A DNA stretch of 64,000 nt, taken from the NCBI RefSeq assembly GCF_000826655.1, contig NZ_JXJO01000010.1:1-64000 (forward strand). Direction: 5' to 3'. Position numbers and translations under genes: made by a program. Numbering within the stretch: position 1 is the first letter of the stretch; every line of letters starts with the position of its first letter. A model generated the notes under the pieces. The model saw nothing but the letters and a program-made list of their open reading frames with translations. It was not told the origin of the DNA and did not search any database. This document shows positions 8,119-16,910 of this stretch, piece by piece. The stretch is from Psychroserpens damuponensis (lineage in GTDB: Bacteria; Bacteroidota; Bacteroidia; Flavobacteriales; Flavobacteriaceae).

Positions 8119-9561
8119 TTAAAACTTTAATTCTGTAGCTGGGATTCCGAAGTATAATTCGAGAACCTTTAACTTAAATATATAATCGTATTTAGCACGA
8201 TTAACTTCAATTTTTGCATTATCAAATCTTAATTTAGATTGGCTAAAATCGAACGCATTTGTTAATCCAACATCATAACGCTCTTTTGCATAATCATAAG
8301 CCAATTCTTGAGATTCTAACGCTGTATTAGCTGCTTCAAAAGATTTTAAAGCGCCTTTAGCATCTACATATGCTTGATACACGGTAGATTCTAAATCTAA
8401 TTCTGCTTGTTCTAATTGAAATTCAGATAATTGTAAATTTATTTTACTTCTCTTAATACTAGCTTTAGTAGAAAATCCATTAAAAATAGGGATATTTAAA
8501 TTAAGACCGTATCCAATACCGTCATTTAAAGATAATTGATCTATAAATGGATCTGCTCCTGTTTCTCTTAGAATTGTGTTTGGAAATTCTCCAACAACAG
8601 ATTGACCTGTGGCTTCTACGACTCCAATTTGTGAAATTGTAACTGGATTATCTGGATCTATTTCTGAAATGAAAGATGAGTTATTGGTATATCTCGTATT
8701 ATAACCAAAAAACGCTGTGAGTGTAGGCAAGTTTGCTCCTTTAGCTATTTGCACATCCTTTTTGGCTAATTCCACATTTTGCTCAGCTATTTTAATTTCA
8801 GAACGAGACTCTTTAGCTTTTGCAAGTATCTCTGAAATATCTTTATCTGCAATACCTCCATCTACAACATCATAACCTTCATCTTGAATATCAAAATTTT
8901 CATAATCTTTAATAAGAAGTAATTGAGCCAAGCTAATAAGTGAAATTTGAACTGCATTTTCTGCATTAACAATGCCTTGTTTTTCAGTAGCATCTGTCGC
9001 TTGAATTTCAAGTAAATCTCCTCTTGGCAAAGACCCAGCTTCTACCAATTGTTTTGTTCTATCTATTTGCTCTTGAGTGACTCCATTTTGAGATTGTAAA
9101 ACTTCTAAATTAGCTTTATTTAAAATAATTTGAAGGTAACCATTAGCAACAAACAGCGAAATATCATCTTTCATTTTATCTAAGCGATACTGGCTTGCGA
9201 GTTTTGAGATTTCTGCTCTCTGTAATGTTCTTACATTTCTAAGACCATCAAATAAGGTATAACCTACATTAATGTTTCCGCTGGCAGACAAAAATGTTTC
9301 TGTTTGCGCATTATTTGTTACCGGATTAAAGTTAAGACCTGTACTTTCTGAAACACCTGCACCTACATTTAAACTCGGTAAAAAATTACCAACTGCTGTT
9401 AATTTATCTATATCGGCAGTTGCGAGATCTAATTCGCTTTGTTTTACTGAAATATTATTTTCCAAAGCATACTCAACACATTCAATAAGTGTCCATTTTT
9501 TATCTTGAGCTTGCGAGCTTATTGTTATTAAAACAATTAATATACTGACTATTTTTTTCAT
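8119..9561 (-). CDS. TolC-family outer-membrane efflux protein
   Basis: This 480-residue protein should form the trimeric outer-membrane channel of the exporter. It has a signal peptide (about 1-18, ending SSQA). Two homologous halves follow, each with the long helices and short beta strands of the OEP family. The typical motifs are 'WTLIECVEYALENNISVKQS' at the start of the mature protein and 'AKERYDVGLTNAFDFSQSK' near the end. Its place between the two adaptors and downstream of the permeases supports a MacAB-TolC-type tripartite pump. Confidence 0.9.
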   Translation of the reverse strand: MKKIVSILIVLITISSQAQDKKWTLIECVEYALENNISVKQSELDLATADIDKLTAVGNFLPSLNVGAGVSESTGLNFNPVTNNAQTETFLSASGNINVGYTLFDGLRNVRTLQRAEISKLASQYRLDKMKDDISLFVANGYLQIILNKANLEVLQSQNGVTQEQIDRTKQLVEAGSLPRGDLLEIQATDATEKQGIVNAENAVQISLISLAQLLLIKDYENFDIQDEGYDVVDGGIADKDISEILAKAKESRSEIKIAEQNVELAKKDVQIAKGANLPTLTAFFGYNTRYTNNSSFISEIDPDNPVTISQIGVVEATGQSVVGEFPNTILRETGADPFIDQLSLNDGIGYGLNLNIPIFNGFSTKASIKRSKINLQLSEFQLEQAELDLESTVYQAYVDAKGALKSFEAANTALESQELAYDYAKERYDVGLTNAFDFSQSKLRFDNAKIEVNRAKYDYIFKLKVLELYFGIPATELKF

Positions 9562-9616
9562 AATTAATCTATAAGTATCTATAATTCTTAAAGTGTTACA
9601 CTTAATATTAAACTTT

Positions 9617-10774
9617 TTATTGAGCGTAATCTGGCATTCCTTGTATTTGGTTCCAAACTTTAATTTTATCGTCTTTATTTATTCCACTTTTTACTTCTAC
9701 ATAAATACCATCACTTATACCGAGTTCTACTTCTCTTCTTTCAAATTGTTGATCTCCAGTTTCAATTTCAACATAAGGCTTTTTAGTCTCATCATCATAT
9801 TGAACAAGGGCTTCTTTGATGGCTAAAACCTTTTCTGCTTTTTCTAATATAATGGATGCGTTTGCACTTAATCCAGCTCTAATAAAAGTAGAATCTATAT
9901 TTTTAAGCGATCCTTTTATTTCAAATTGAATGGCTCCATTCTCAGCGACTCCTTTTGGTGCAATATAATCTAACACAGCATCAAATGTTTTGTTTTCTAT
10001 AGCTCCTACTGTGATCTCTAATGGTAAATCTTCTTTGATTTTACCAACTTCACTTTCGTCTACTTTTCCTTCAAAAATCATTTGTTTTACATCTGCTAAC
10101 GATGCAATAGACGTACCTTCATTAAAATTATTTGCTTCAATAACTTGGTTACCTGCTTTTACTGGAACATCTAAAACCATCCCAGAAACGGTTGCTCTTA
10201 CTTGTGTTTGTGCAATATTGCCTAATCCGCTAGTGGTACCAGTTTTTATAATATCATAATTTTGACTTGCCGAATTCACATTTATTCTCGCTTGTTCAAC
10301 AGCTTGTTTTGTTTGTAAATACGTGTTCTTTACGCCTTCAAAATCGTTTGCCGAAATCACTCCTTTTTCAAACAATTCTTTTTGCCTATCATAGTTAGAC
10401 TGTTGTGTTTGTAAATTGATTTTAGCCGTTTGAAAAGCAGTTTGATTAGATGCAATATTATTTTTTGCACTTGTTAATGATGACACATTAGGAATGACTC
10501 TAATTTGTGCAATTAAATCACCTTGTTTCACATATTCACCAGCTTCAATAAATACTTCTTCTATAACACCAGAAATATTTGGCTTAATTAATATTTCTTC
10601 CTTCGGAACAATACTACCTGTTGCCACCGTTTTAACTACAATGGTTTGCTCTGATGGGCTCTCTGAAGTGTATTTTATCGGATCTTCTTGATTTTTTTGC
10701 CACAAATAATATAATGCGCCACCAAACACGACAACGATTAATATTAATATGATTATAGTTCTAGTTCTTTTCAT
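9617..10774 (-). CDS. Periplasmic adaptor (HlyD/RND-type membrane-fusion protein)
   Basis: This 385-residue adaptor has one N-terminal membrane segment (about 5-23). A lipoyl half follows ('TVATGSIVPKEEILIKPNIS'), then a coiled-coil hairpin (about 100-175), the second lipoyl half ('VRATVSGMVLDVPVKAGNQV') and a C-terminal beta-barrel region. It is more compact than the second adaptor at 6809-8113 and only distantly similar, so the two are paralogues rather than a recent duplication. It follows the permease genes after 37 bases and precedes TolC by 55. Confidence 0.88.
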   Translation of the reverse strand: MKRTRTIIILILIVVVFGGALYYLWQKNQEDPIKYTSESPSEQTIVVKTVATGSIVPKEEILIKPNISGVIEEVFIEAGEYVKQGDLIAQIRVIPNVSSLTSAKNNIASNQTAFQTAKINLQTQQSNYDRQKELFEKGVISANDFEGVKNTYLQTKQAVEQARINVNSASQNYDIIKTGTTSGLGNIAQTQVRATVSGMVLDVPVKAGNQVIEANNFNEGTSIASLADVKQMIFEGKVDESEVGKIKEDLPLEITVGAIENKTFDAVLDYIAPKGVAENGAIQFEIKGSLKNIDSTFIRAGLSANASIILEKAEKVLAIKEALVQYDDETKKPYVEIETGDQQFERREVELGISDGIYVEVKSGINKDDKIKVWNQIQGMPDYAQ

Positions 10775-10811
10775 TAGATGTTGTTGATTATATAATTTAT
10801 TTTGATTTGAT

Positions 10812-12074
10812 TTATTCTATTCTTAATGCATCTACAGGTTTCATCTTTGTGGCACTGTTAGCTGGAATTAAGCCTGCTAAAACACCAGAGACTACCAATA
10901 TAATTAAAGCGACAAACACGACTTGCATGCCCACGCTAGGATTTGCAAAATTTTCAACTGGTCCTCCACTCATATCTAAAAGATAATTTAAAAACCAAAT
11001 TAGTAAGGCTCCAAAGGAGATACCAACCATACCTGATAAAATCGTAAGAATTAAACTTTCTTGTAAAATTTGTGATTTAATCATCCAAGGAGAAGCGCCC
11101 AAGGCTCGTCTTACTCCAATTTCCTTTGTACGCTCTTTAACAACGATGAGCATAATATTACTAATCCCAATAATACCAGACATAAGAACCAATGCTCCAA
11201 CAAAATAGCCCACAATAGTTAAAATTGAGAATAAACCGTTTACACGTTCAAATTGTTCAGAAAGATCAAAATGTCCAATAGCACGATCATCATCAGGATG
11301 AATTTTATGTCTTGATTTCATTACATCAAAAACTTGTTGTTTCAGGGAGGTTATACTTGTACCGTCTTCCGCAGTAATAGCCATCCAACCTACACTATCG
11401 CCTCTATTAAATGCTTGACCAAATGTGGTAAATGGGATATAAATTGTACTCGCATCTTGTTCACCATCACCTTGACTGTTACTCATTTTAAAAGTTCCAA
11501 CAACTAAAAAATTAACACCATTAATTTTAATATATGTCCCTAAAATCTCTTCTCCTTTATCATAAAGTCCACGTTCAACACCTGTGCCAATGACGCAAAT
11601 TTTACGTTTAGACTCAATATCTGAATAACTAATAAAACGACCTTGAAGAATATCCATTGGTTGTTGTTTTATATATTCTGGATAATCACCATAAATTTCA
11701 AAAGCACCTGTTTTAGTACCTCTAACAACATTATTTGCGCCATTGTAACCGCCCAACTGATTTCTTGGAGATACATATTTAATATTTGGCACTGTAGATT
11801 TTATGGCTTCAACATCATCTATTTTGTAATTAAAATAACGTCCTTTAGGTAAGCCTTTATAAGGCTTTGATGTTCCTTGCGTCCACATAAACATGGAGTT
11901 TGTAGCAAAATCACCAAAATCTGCAGTTACACCATTTTTAAGTCCATTGGTTAAAGCCAATAGCACCACCAAAATAAAAATGCCCCACGCCACACCAAAT
12001 GCTGTCAAAAAAGTTCTAAACTTATTTGCATTTAAGGCTTCTAATATTTCGTCCCAACGGTCTCTACTAAACAT
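10812..12074 (-). CDS. ABC transporter permease, MacB/FtsX type
   Basis: This 420-residue inner-membrane subunit has the MacB layout: a first membrane helix (about 22-44, 'FLTAFGVAWGIFILVVLLAL'), a large periplasmic MacB-PCD domain (about 50-285) and three C-terminal helices forming the FtsX domain (about 290-410). The coupling segment 'KERTKEIGVRRALGA' contacts the ATPase. Unlike E. coli MacB, it lacks a fused nucleotide-binding domain; the ATPase is encoded two genes upstream. It is homologous to the adjacent permease, which it follows after one base, so the two may work as a heterodimer. Confidence 0.9.
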   Translation of the reverse strand: MFSRDRWDEILEALNANKFRTFLTAFGVAWGIFILVVLLALTNGLKNGVTADFGDFATNSMFMWTQGTSKPYKGLPKGRYFNYKIDDVEAIKSTVPNIKYVSPRNQLGGYNGANNVVRGTKTGAFEIYGDYPEYIKQQPMDILQGRFISYSDIESKRKICVIGTGVERGLYDKGEEILGTYIKINGVNFLVVGTFKMSNSQGDGEQDASTIYIPFTTFGQAFNRGDSVGWMAITAEDGTSITSLKQQVFDVMKSRHKIHPDDDRAIGHFDLSEQFERVNGLFSILTIVGYFVGALVLMSGIIGISNIMLIVVKERTKEIGVRRALGASPWMIKSQILQESLILTILSGMVGISFGALLIWFLNYLLDMSGGPVENFANPSVGMQVVFVALIILVVSGVLAGLIPANSATKMKPVDALRIE

Positions 12075-12075
12075 A

Positions 12076-13320
12076 TTATTCGTCTCTTAGTGCTACAATA
12101 GGTTTAATTTTTGCTGCACGATATGCAGGTATAAATCCTGCTAATGCTCCAGCAAATACTAATAAAAACACTGTAGTTATTGCTATATTAAAATCAACTT
12201 GAGGGTATTTAATAAAATCACTTTCTATTTGTGGACCAACCAATTCTAGAAGGCCTAAACCAAAAATCAACCCAAACAATCCTGAAAACATGGTTACAAA
12301 CACTGCTTCTTGTATAATCATACCAACAATAGACATTGGTAAAGCTCCTAAAGCTTTTCTTATGCCTATTTCTTTAGTTCGTTCTTTAACAATAATAAGC
12401 ATGATATTTCCAACACCAACAATACCTGCTATTATAGTACCTATACCAACAAACCAAAAAACAGATTGAATCATACCAATTAAGGAGTAGATTTTCTTTG
12501 CTTCTTCTAACGTATTAAACACACGAACAGCACTTGTATCATCTGGAGACACCGTATGCATTTGTTTTAATTCGGTTTCAACAGCATTAGCCATATTTTG
12601 AGATAAAGCAACAGCGTCATCAAAATTATCAGACATTTTCACTGTAAATAACATATTTCTAATGTTATCACCTGCATTAAATACTTTTTGAGATGTTGTT
12701 AATGGTATATAGGCTTGTTGTTCTTCTCGTTCTCCACCTGGATCTATAAACACACCAATAACTTTAAAATTCATTCCAAAAATGGAAATATTTTTATCTA
12801 TTGGATCTTCATCTTTAAACAAATCCTGTTTTAGTTTACGACCAATAACAGCAACTTTTCTATTCTCATTTAAATCAGATTGATTGACAAATCGACCAGA
12901 TTCTATTTCGGCATTTTCAATAAATTGATGATCTGGCATTGCACCTCGTACTCGATAATTTCCTGTTTCATTTTTATAAGCTACTTCTGCTCCCCAAATA
13001 GCATATAAAGCGGTTTCATACTCAATATTATCTTCATATTTTTTAGAAATCATTTCAAAGTTATCATTCTTCATTTGAATATAACGCCCTGGATTTAAAC
13101 CCTTATAACCTTTCGTAGTTACACCAGTCCACACAGTAATTAAATTAGTAGCATCTTGCTCAAACTGAGACTTAACACCATTCTCAATACCTTTGCTAAA
13201 ACCTAATAGTACAACCAATATAAAAATCCCAGAAGCTACAGAAAGCCCTGTTAAAAACGTTCGCAATTTATTTTTGCTCAACGTCTCAAATATTTCTTGC
13301 CAACGTTCTAAATTAAACAT
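12076..13320 (-). CDS. ABC transporter permease, MacB/FtsX type
   Basis: This 414-residue protein has the same architecture as the next gene: N-terminal helix (about 22-44), periplasmic MacB-PCD domain, three C-terminal helices, and the coupling motif 'KERTKEIGIRKALGA' just before the last helices. Its start overlaps the end of the ATPase gene by 8 bases, which indicates translational coupling. With the downstream permease it offers two different half-channels for one ATPase. The substrate cannot be read from the sequence; candidates are peptides, lipids or xenobiotics. Confidence 0.9.
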   Translation of the reverse strand: MFNLERWQEIFETLSKNKLRTFLTGLSVASGIFILVVLLGFSKGIENGVKSQFEQDATNLITVWTGVTTKGYKGLNPGRYIQMKNDNFEMISKKYEDNIEYETALYAIWGAEVAYKNETGNYRVRGAMPDHQFIENAEIESGRFVNQSDLNENRKVAVIGRKLKQDLFKDEDPIDKNISIFGMNFKVIGVFIDPGGEREEQQAYIPLTTSQKVFNAGDNIRNMLFTVKMSDNFDDAVALSQNMANAVETELKQMHTVSPDDTSAVRVFNTLEEAKKIYSLIGMIQSVFWFVGIGTIIAGIVGVGNIMLIIVKERTKEIGIRKALGALPMSIVGMIIQEAVFVTMFSGLFGLIFGLGLLELVGPQIESDFIKYPQVDFNIAITTVFLLVFAGALAGFIPAYRAAKIKPIVALRDE

Positions 13321-14014
13321 GTAATGATGCTCTTACTTGTTGTACTGGACTATCATCTATTATTAATCCATCTTTAAGATTAACAATTCGTTTTGTCATT
13401 TGTGCAATATCTGGTTCGTGAGTTACGACCAAAATTGTTTTACCATCATCATTAATTCCTTGAATAAGCTCCATAACTTCATAAGACGTTTTGGTATCTA
13501 ATGCACCTGTAGGTTCATCTGCTAGAAGCACTTTAGGATCACTAGCTAAAGCTCTGGCAATTGCAACACGCTGTTTTTGACCACCAGATAATTCACTTGG
13601 TAAATGGTGAGACCAATCTGCCAAACCCACTTTCTCTAGATAGTGCATGGCTTTTTCTGTACGCTCTTTACGTTTTACACCTTTATAGTATAAAGGCATA
13701 GATACGTTATCTAGAGCACTTTTGTAATTAATAAGGTTAAAGGATTGAAAAATAAAGCCTAAAAATTGATTTCTATATTTAGCTGCAATTTTTTCGTTTA
13801 AGTTTTTGATTGGTACATTATCAAGTATATATTGACCTTCATCTGCCTCATCTAACATACCCAAAATATTTAGTAAAGTTGATTTACCAGATCCCGATGA
13901 TCCCATAATAGAGACTAATTCTCCCTGTTTTACGTCAAAATTGATACCTTTTAATACATGAAGCGAGTTGCTTCCCATATGGTAAGACTTGTGTAAATCC
14001 TTGATTTGAATCAT
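13313..14014 (-). CDS. ABC transporter ATP-binding protein, LolD/MacB type
   Basis: This 233-residue ATPase drives the two downstream permeases. It has Walker A GSSGSGKS (38-45), Q-loop Gln90, the signature LSGGQ (142-146), Walker B LLADE (163-167) and an H-loop histidine in VVTHEPD. The order and spacing are those of the LolCDE/MacB group of mechanotransmission ABC proteins. It is the first gene of a seven-gene unit running to tsaB, with a -7-like box just upstream. Confidence 0.95.
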   Translation of the reverse strand: MIQIKDLHKSYHMGSNSLHVLKGINFDVKQGELVSIMGSSGSGKSTLLNILGMLDEADEGQYILDNVPIKNLNEKIAAKYRNQFLGFIFQSFNLINYKSALDNVSMPLYYKGVKRKERTEKAMHYLEKVGLADWSHHLPSELSGGQKQRVAIARALASDPKVLLADEPTGALDTKTSYEVMELIQGINDDGKTILVVTHEPDIAQMTKRIVNLKDGLIIDDSPVQQVRASLHV

Positions 14015-14035
14015 AATGTGATTGGTTAATTCTCA

Positions 14036-14043
14036 CAAACTTA
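14036..14043 (-). promoter_or_regulatory. Candidate -7 box of the efflux operon
   Basis: On the minus strand this reads TAAGTTTG, a full match to TAnnTTTG, 21 bases before the ATG at 14014. No convincing TTG is present at -33. Transcription from here would cover ATPase, permeases, adaptor, TolC, adaptor and tsaB. Confidence 0.4.
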
Positions 14044-14097
14044 ATTAAATCACAATCTGGATTATGCTAAGTATTTGTTAAGAATTAGATTTTGATT

Positions 14098-14122
14098 GAT
14101 ATTTATAAGACGTCTAAATATC
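14098..14122. repeat. Inverted repeat between the oxidase-assembly genes and the efflux operon
   Basis: GATATTTA and TAAATATC form an 8-base inverted repeat around a 9-base centre containing GACGTC. It lies downstream of the small gene at 14148 and upstream of the efflux promoter. It could be a weak terminator or an operator; the lack of a clear T run makes termination doubtful. Confidence 0.3.
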
Positions 14123-14147
14123 AAGAATGTTACAGTAGCTTAGAAAA

Positions 14148-14375
14148 TTAGTCTAATTCTTTTTTTCTACGGAAGAATTTCCAATAAATCATAAAACCAA
14201 TTCCTGCAACCAACATATAAGGAATCGCCATTAAATACATTATACCATCGTTTACACCTTCTGCTGTAGCTTGACCTTCTTCACTTTCTAAAACAGCTCT
14301 ACACATGGCACATTGCGCATTTCCTTTTATAAAAAAGGCAAGAGAAAATACAAAAATGACGAGTTTATGCTTCAT
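14148..14375 (-). CDS. Small membrane protein with CxxC, next to oxidase assembly genes
   Basis: This 75-residue protein has a signal-peptide-like N-terminus (1-20, ending GNAQ), then CAMC directly after the predicted cleavage site. A short acidic stretch and one membrane helix (about 46-66) follow, and the tail is basic (FFRRKKELD). I know of no described function. The pair of cysteines facing the periplasm and the position 3 bases after the DUF420 gene, in a Sco-containing cluster, suggest a part in copper or thiol handling during cytochrome oxidase assembly. That is inference from context. Confidence 0.75.
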   Translation of the reverse strand: MKHKLVIFVFSLAFFIKGNAQCAMCRAVLESEEGQATAEGVNDGIMYLMAIPYMLVAGIGFMIYWKFFRRKKELD

Positions 14376-14378
14376 AGT

Positions 14379-14927
14379 TTAAATATAATATGGCGCAATC
14401 ATAATATATACAATAACACCAGTAACAGCAACATATAACCATAAGGGAAATGTGATCTTAGCAATCCTTTTATGTCGCTCAAAATTATTAGTAATAGCTC
14501 TCACATAGGTAATCAATACAAACGGAATGATTACAATAGATAATAATATATGTGTAAATAATATAAAATAATAAACGTATTTGATTACTCCTTCACCTCC
14601 AAATTTTGTAGAGTCACTCGTCATATGATAAGCAACATACATCACTAAAAATGATACCGACAACCAAATAGCTGTTTTCATTAAACGTTCGTGATCAATT
14701 CTATTTTTCTTCTTTATTGCAATTACTGCCAAAATTAGCACCAATGCAGTAAGACCATTAATGGCAGCATATATTGGAGGCAAAAACGTTAAAGGCTCTA
14801 CTTCAATACCAAAATCTTGCAATTTTACTCTTGATAAAATGGCCACAACAACTGGAATCACAACGGCCAAAAGCACAATCCATTTATTGTATTTTTTTTC
14901 TTCGGAAGGATTTTCTATAGAACTCAT
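14379..14927 (-). CDS. DUF420 membrane protein, likely cytochrome oxidase assembly factor
   Basis: This 182-residue protein has five predicted membrane helices and a cytoplasmic N-terminus. It belongs to the DUF420 family, whose Gram-positive relative CtaM is needed for cytochrome oxidase assembly. Conserved histidines occur in the helices ('HERLMKTA', 'YHMTSD', 'FTHILLS', 'FERHKRIAK'), as expected for metal or heme contacts. It lies 4 bases downstream of the Sco gene, so it is in the same operon. The exact reaction is unknown. Confidence 0.85.
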   Translation of the reverse strand: MSSIENPSEEKKYNKWIVLLAVVIPVVVAILSRVKLQDFGIEVEPLTFLPPIYAAINGLTALVLILAVIAIKKKNRIDHERLMKTAIWLSVSFLVMYVAYHMTSDSTKFGGEGVIKYVYYFILFTHILLSIVIIPFVLITYVRAITNNFERHKRIAKITFPLWLYVAVTGVIVYIMIAPYYI

Positions 14928-14931
14928 TACT

Positions 14932-15687
14932 TTAATCTTCTTTTAATAGTTTAGCAATATCTGCTTTAAGCATACTTATTTCTTCTGTTTCACCATCATC
15001 ATCAACTTTTTCTTCTTCGGAAATAACACCTTTATAGAAAATTTTAGGGTTACCAAAATTATCTTGTCTAGATCGCATAAAGCCGTTTTTATCAATAAGC
15101 GCGAAATTTCCTGAATGCTCAAATCCATCCTCTACTTCTGGATTTTCTCCTGCATAGATATTAAAACCAATATTTGCTAATTCATAAATTGCCTCTTGAT
15201 CTCCTGTCATAAAATGCCAATTTGGATTGGTCACCTTGTGATTTTCGGCATATTTATATAACACTTCTTGAGTATCATATTCTGGATTTATGGTAAATGA
15301 AGCAACTCCGAAATCTTTAGAATCTAAAAACGTATTTTGAATTTCTACAAGGTTTCTATTCATTCTTGGACAAATGGAACCGCAGGTTGTAAAGAAAAAT
15401 TCTACCAAATACACTTTACCTTCATAATCTTTGTTAGTAATCACATTTCCGTGGTGATCAACAAAAGAAAAAGGCGGCACTTTTTTAGGCGCTCCATTAA
15501 TTTCTAAAAACATTAAATCTGCTACAAAACCTTCGGCATTTGACGATACTTTTTCTGACCTGCTCTCAGATCTTATTACATCTCCACCTTTTATTCTATC
15601 TACAATTTTAGGAATAAAAATAATTCCGAAAACTAAAAGAACAAGTGCAATTCCTACGAAAGAATAGTTTGTTTTTTTTGTGCTCAT
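14932..15687 (-). CDS. SCO1/SenC-family copper chaperone
   Basis: Sco proteins deliver copper to, or reduce, the CuA site of cytochrome oxidase subunit II. This 251-residue protein has one N-terminal membrane anchor (about 9-29) and a periplasmic thioredoxin-like domain. The copper ligands are Cys102 and Cys106 in TTCGSICP, and the distal histidine is in FEHSGNF. The position between a degenerate paralogue and DUF420 fits oxidase assembly. The target CuA subunit is encoded in the respiratory operon (43602-44663). Confidence 0.93.
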   Translation of the reverse strand: MSTKKTNYSFVGIALVLLVFGIIFIPKIVDRIKGGDVIRSESRSEKVSSNAEGFVADLMFLEINGAPKKVPPFSFVDHHGNVITNKDYEGKVYLVEFFFTTCGSICPRMNRNLVEIQNTFLDSKDFGVASFTINPEYDTQEVLYKYAENHKVTNPNWHFMTGDQEAIYELANIGFNIYAGENPEVEDGFEHSGNFALIDKNGFMRSRQDNFGNPKIFYKGVISEEEKVDDDGETEEISMLKADIAKLLKED

Positions 15688-15725
15688 AATAGTATATCTA
15701 AATCAACAATTTTTGTTGTGTTTGA

Positions 15726-16442
15726 TTAATTGGTTTCTTTTATATCTCCTGCTCTTCGTGATGCCGAATCAAATTCACCTTTACGTTTTTGACGATATTC
15801 AGTAAATAGAATTCTTAAATCATCACTCATTTTATTTTTAATTTCGGCAACCTCAATACAATCGTATGAATAAAGTGGGTATGCGACGTGTTGTTGTTCT
15901 TTCTCTTGATCTGTTCTATCATCTAATCGTCCACGTTGTTTTAAATCTTGATCAATAATAAACACATGATCAGAAAATAAATTTTGGTCAAGCGACTCTT
16001 CTATTTTAAGGCTTTCAAAAACTTTTTTAATATCGTTAGGTTGTCCAAAAACATAATGCCAAAAACGCATATCGTCATAATTATTTATTTCATCTTGTAG
16101 CTGGTCTGCTTTGGCTTCTGTTCCTTTTGGCAATACAATTACAATTTGAAATTTTTTAAAGCCTTTAAACTTATCGTAAACTAGTTCTTTTAGGTTTGAA
16201 GCTGCTATCACTTGGTTTTCTGGCTCATTTCCGAAGAACGCAATAATCGTGATATAATCTTTTAGGCGAATGTCTGTTTCAGAATTTGAAGTAAACAATT
16301 CGAGATCTGCTACCTGTTGTTTTTTTACAATATTTAAGGGTTCGTAATTGTGTGTAGATGGATATAACATCAACAAAAAAGCCACAGGCAAAAAGAATAA
16401 AATGACTAGTACGAGGTAACGTTTAATTTTGCGTATTTCCAT
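15726..16442 (-). CDS. Membrane-anchored Sco-like protein lacking the copper cysteines
   Basis: This 238-residue protein has one N-terminal membrane helix (about 9-27) and a periplasmic domain with thioredoxin-like features. Strand 'YITIIAFFGN' stands where Sco proteins have the CxxxC segment, and 'HVFIIDQDLKQRGRLDDR' resembles the Sco segment with 'IDKNGFMRSRQD'. The CxxxC is absent and the only cysteine is near residue 195, so a copper-transfer role like Sco's is unlikely. It precedes the true Sco gene by 38 bases. Homology to Sco is my inference from pattern and context. It has its own -7 box just 4 bases before the ATG. Confidence 0.75.
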   Translation of the reverse strand: MEIRKIKRYLVLVILFFLPVAFLLMLYPSTHNYEPLNIVKKQQVADLELFTSNSETDIRLKDYITIIAFFGNEPENQVIAASNLKELVYDKFKGFKKFQIVIVLPKGTEAKADQLQDEINNYDDMRFWHYVFGQPNDIKKVFESLKIEESLDQNLFSDHVFIIDQDLKQRGRLDDRTDQEKEQQHVAYPLYSYDCIEVAEIKNKMSDDLRILFTEYRQKRKGEFDSASRRAGDIKETN

Positions 16443-16446
16443 AGTG

Positions 16447-16454
16447 CAAAAATA
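16447..16454 (-). promoter_or_regulatory. Candidate -7 box abutting the start of the Sco-like gene
   Basis: The minus strand reads TATTTTTG, then four bases, then the ATG at 16442. It follows the terminator of the cox3-cox4 unit directly. Transcripts from here would be leaderless or nearly so. Confidence 0.4.
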
Positions 16455-16483
16455 AAAAAAGACGGTTTAAAAAACCGTCTTTT
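16450..16483 (-). terminator. Terminator after cytochrome oxidase subunit IV
   Basis: AGACGGTTT pairs with AAACCGTCT (outer limits about 16456-16483, extended by A/T pairs), with a short A loop. On the minus strand it is followed by seven T. It lies 27 bases past the subunit IV stop and separates the cox unit from the Sco-like gene. Confidence 0.8.
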
Positions 16484-16510
16484 CGTATACTTTATGATAT
16501 TGAATATATG

Positions 16511-16891
16511 TTAAAAATCTTTCTTAACATATCCATTAGAATACACACTTTCTATATAACCACCTTCTTGTAATAAGATGAAAATTAAATAGCAAATCAA
16601 GAATATTGATGTCCAAACGACCATACGTCTCAATGCTTTTGTTTCATCTCTCATGTGCATAAAATCCCATGTAATATAATATGCTTTCACAATAGTAAGT
16701 ATGATAAACACCCAGTTTAGAAGTTTCATTCCTAAAAATTTAGCCATAAATGATTCTGGCTTGTAAATTCCTAATATAACTTCAACTGCTGTTATTAATG
16801 CTAAGAAAATAAGTACTCCCCAAATTTTTTGGGTATTAGATTTAAACTTAACTAAACCTCTAAATATTTCTAATTTATGTTCGTGTGCCAT
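16511..16891 (-). CDS. Cytochrome c oxidase subunit IV, caa3 type
   Basis: This 126-residue integral membrane subunit has three predicted helices (about 24-44, 54-74, 92-112) and belongs to the bacterial COX4/prokaryotic subunit IV family. The motif 'KAYYITWDFMHMRDET' between helices 2 and 3 is typical. It supports stability of the oxidase core and has no cofactor. It follows subunit III after 19 bases and is the last gene before a strong terminator. Confidence 0.9.
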   Translation of the reverse strand: MAHEHKLEIFRGLVKFKSNTQKIWGVLIFLALITAVEVILGIYKPESFMAKFLGMKLLNWVFIILTIVKAYYITWDFMHMRDETKALRRMVVWTSIFLICYLIFILLQEGGYIESVYSNGYVKKDF

Positions 16892-16910
16892 TTTAAAATT
16901 TTATTCTTAA

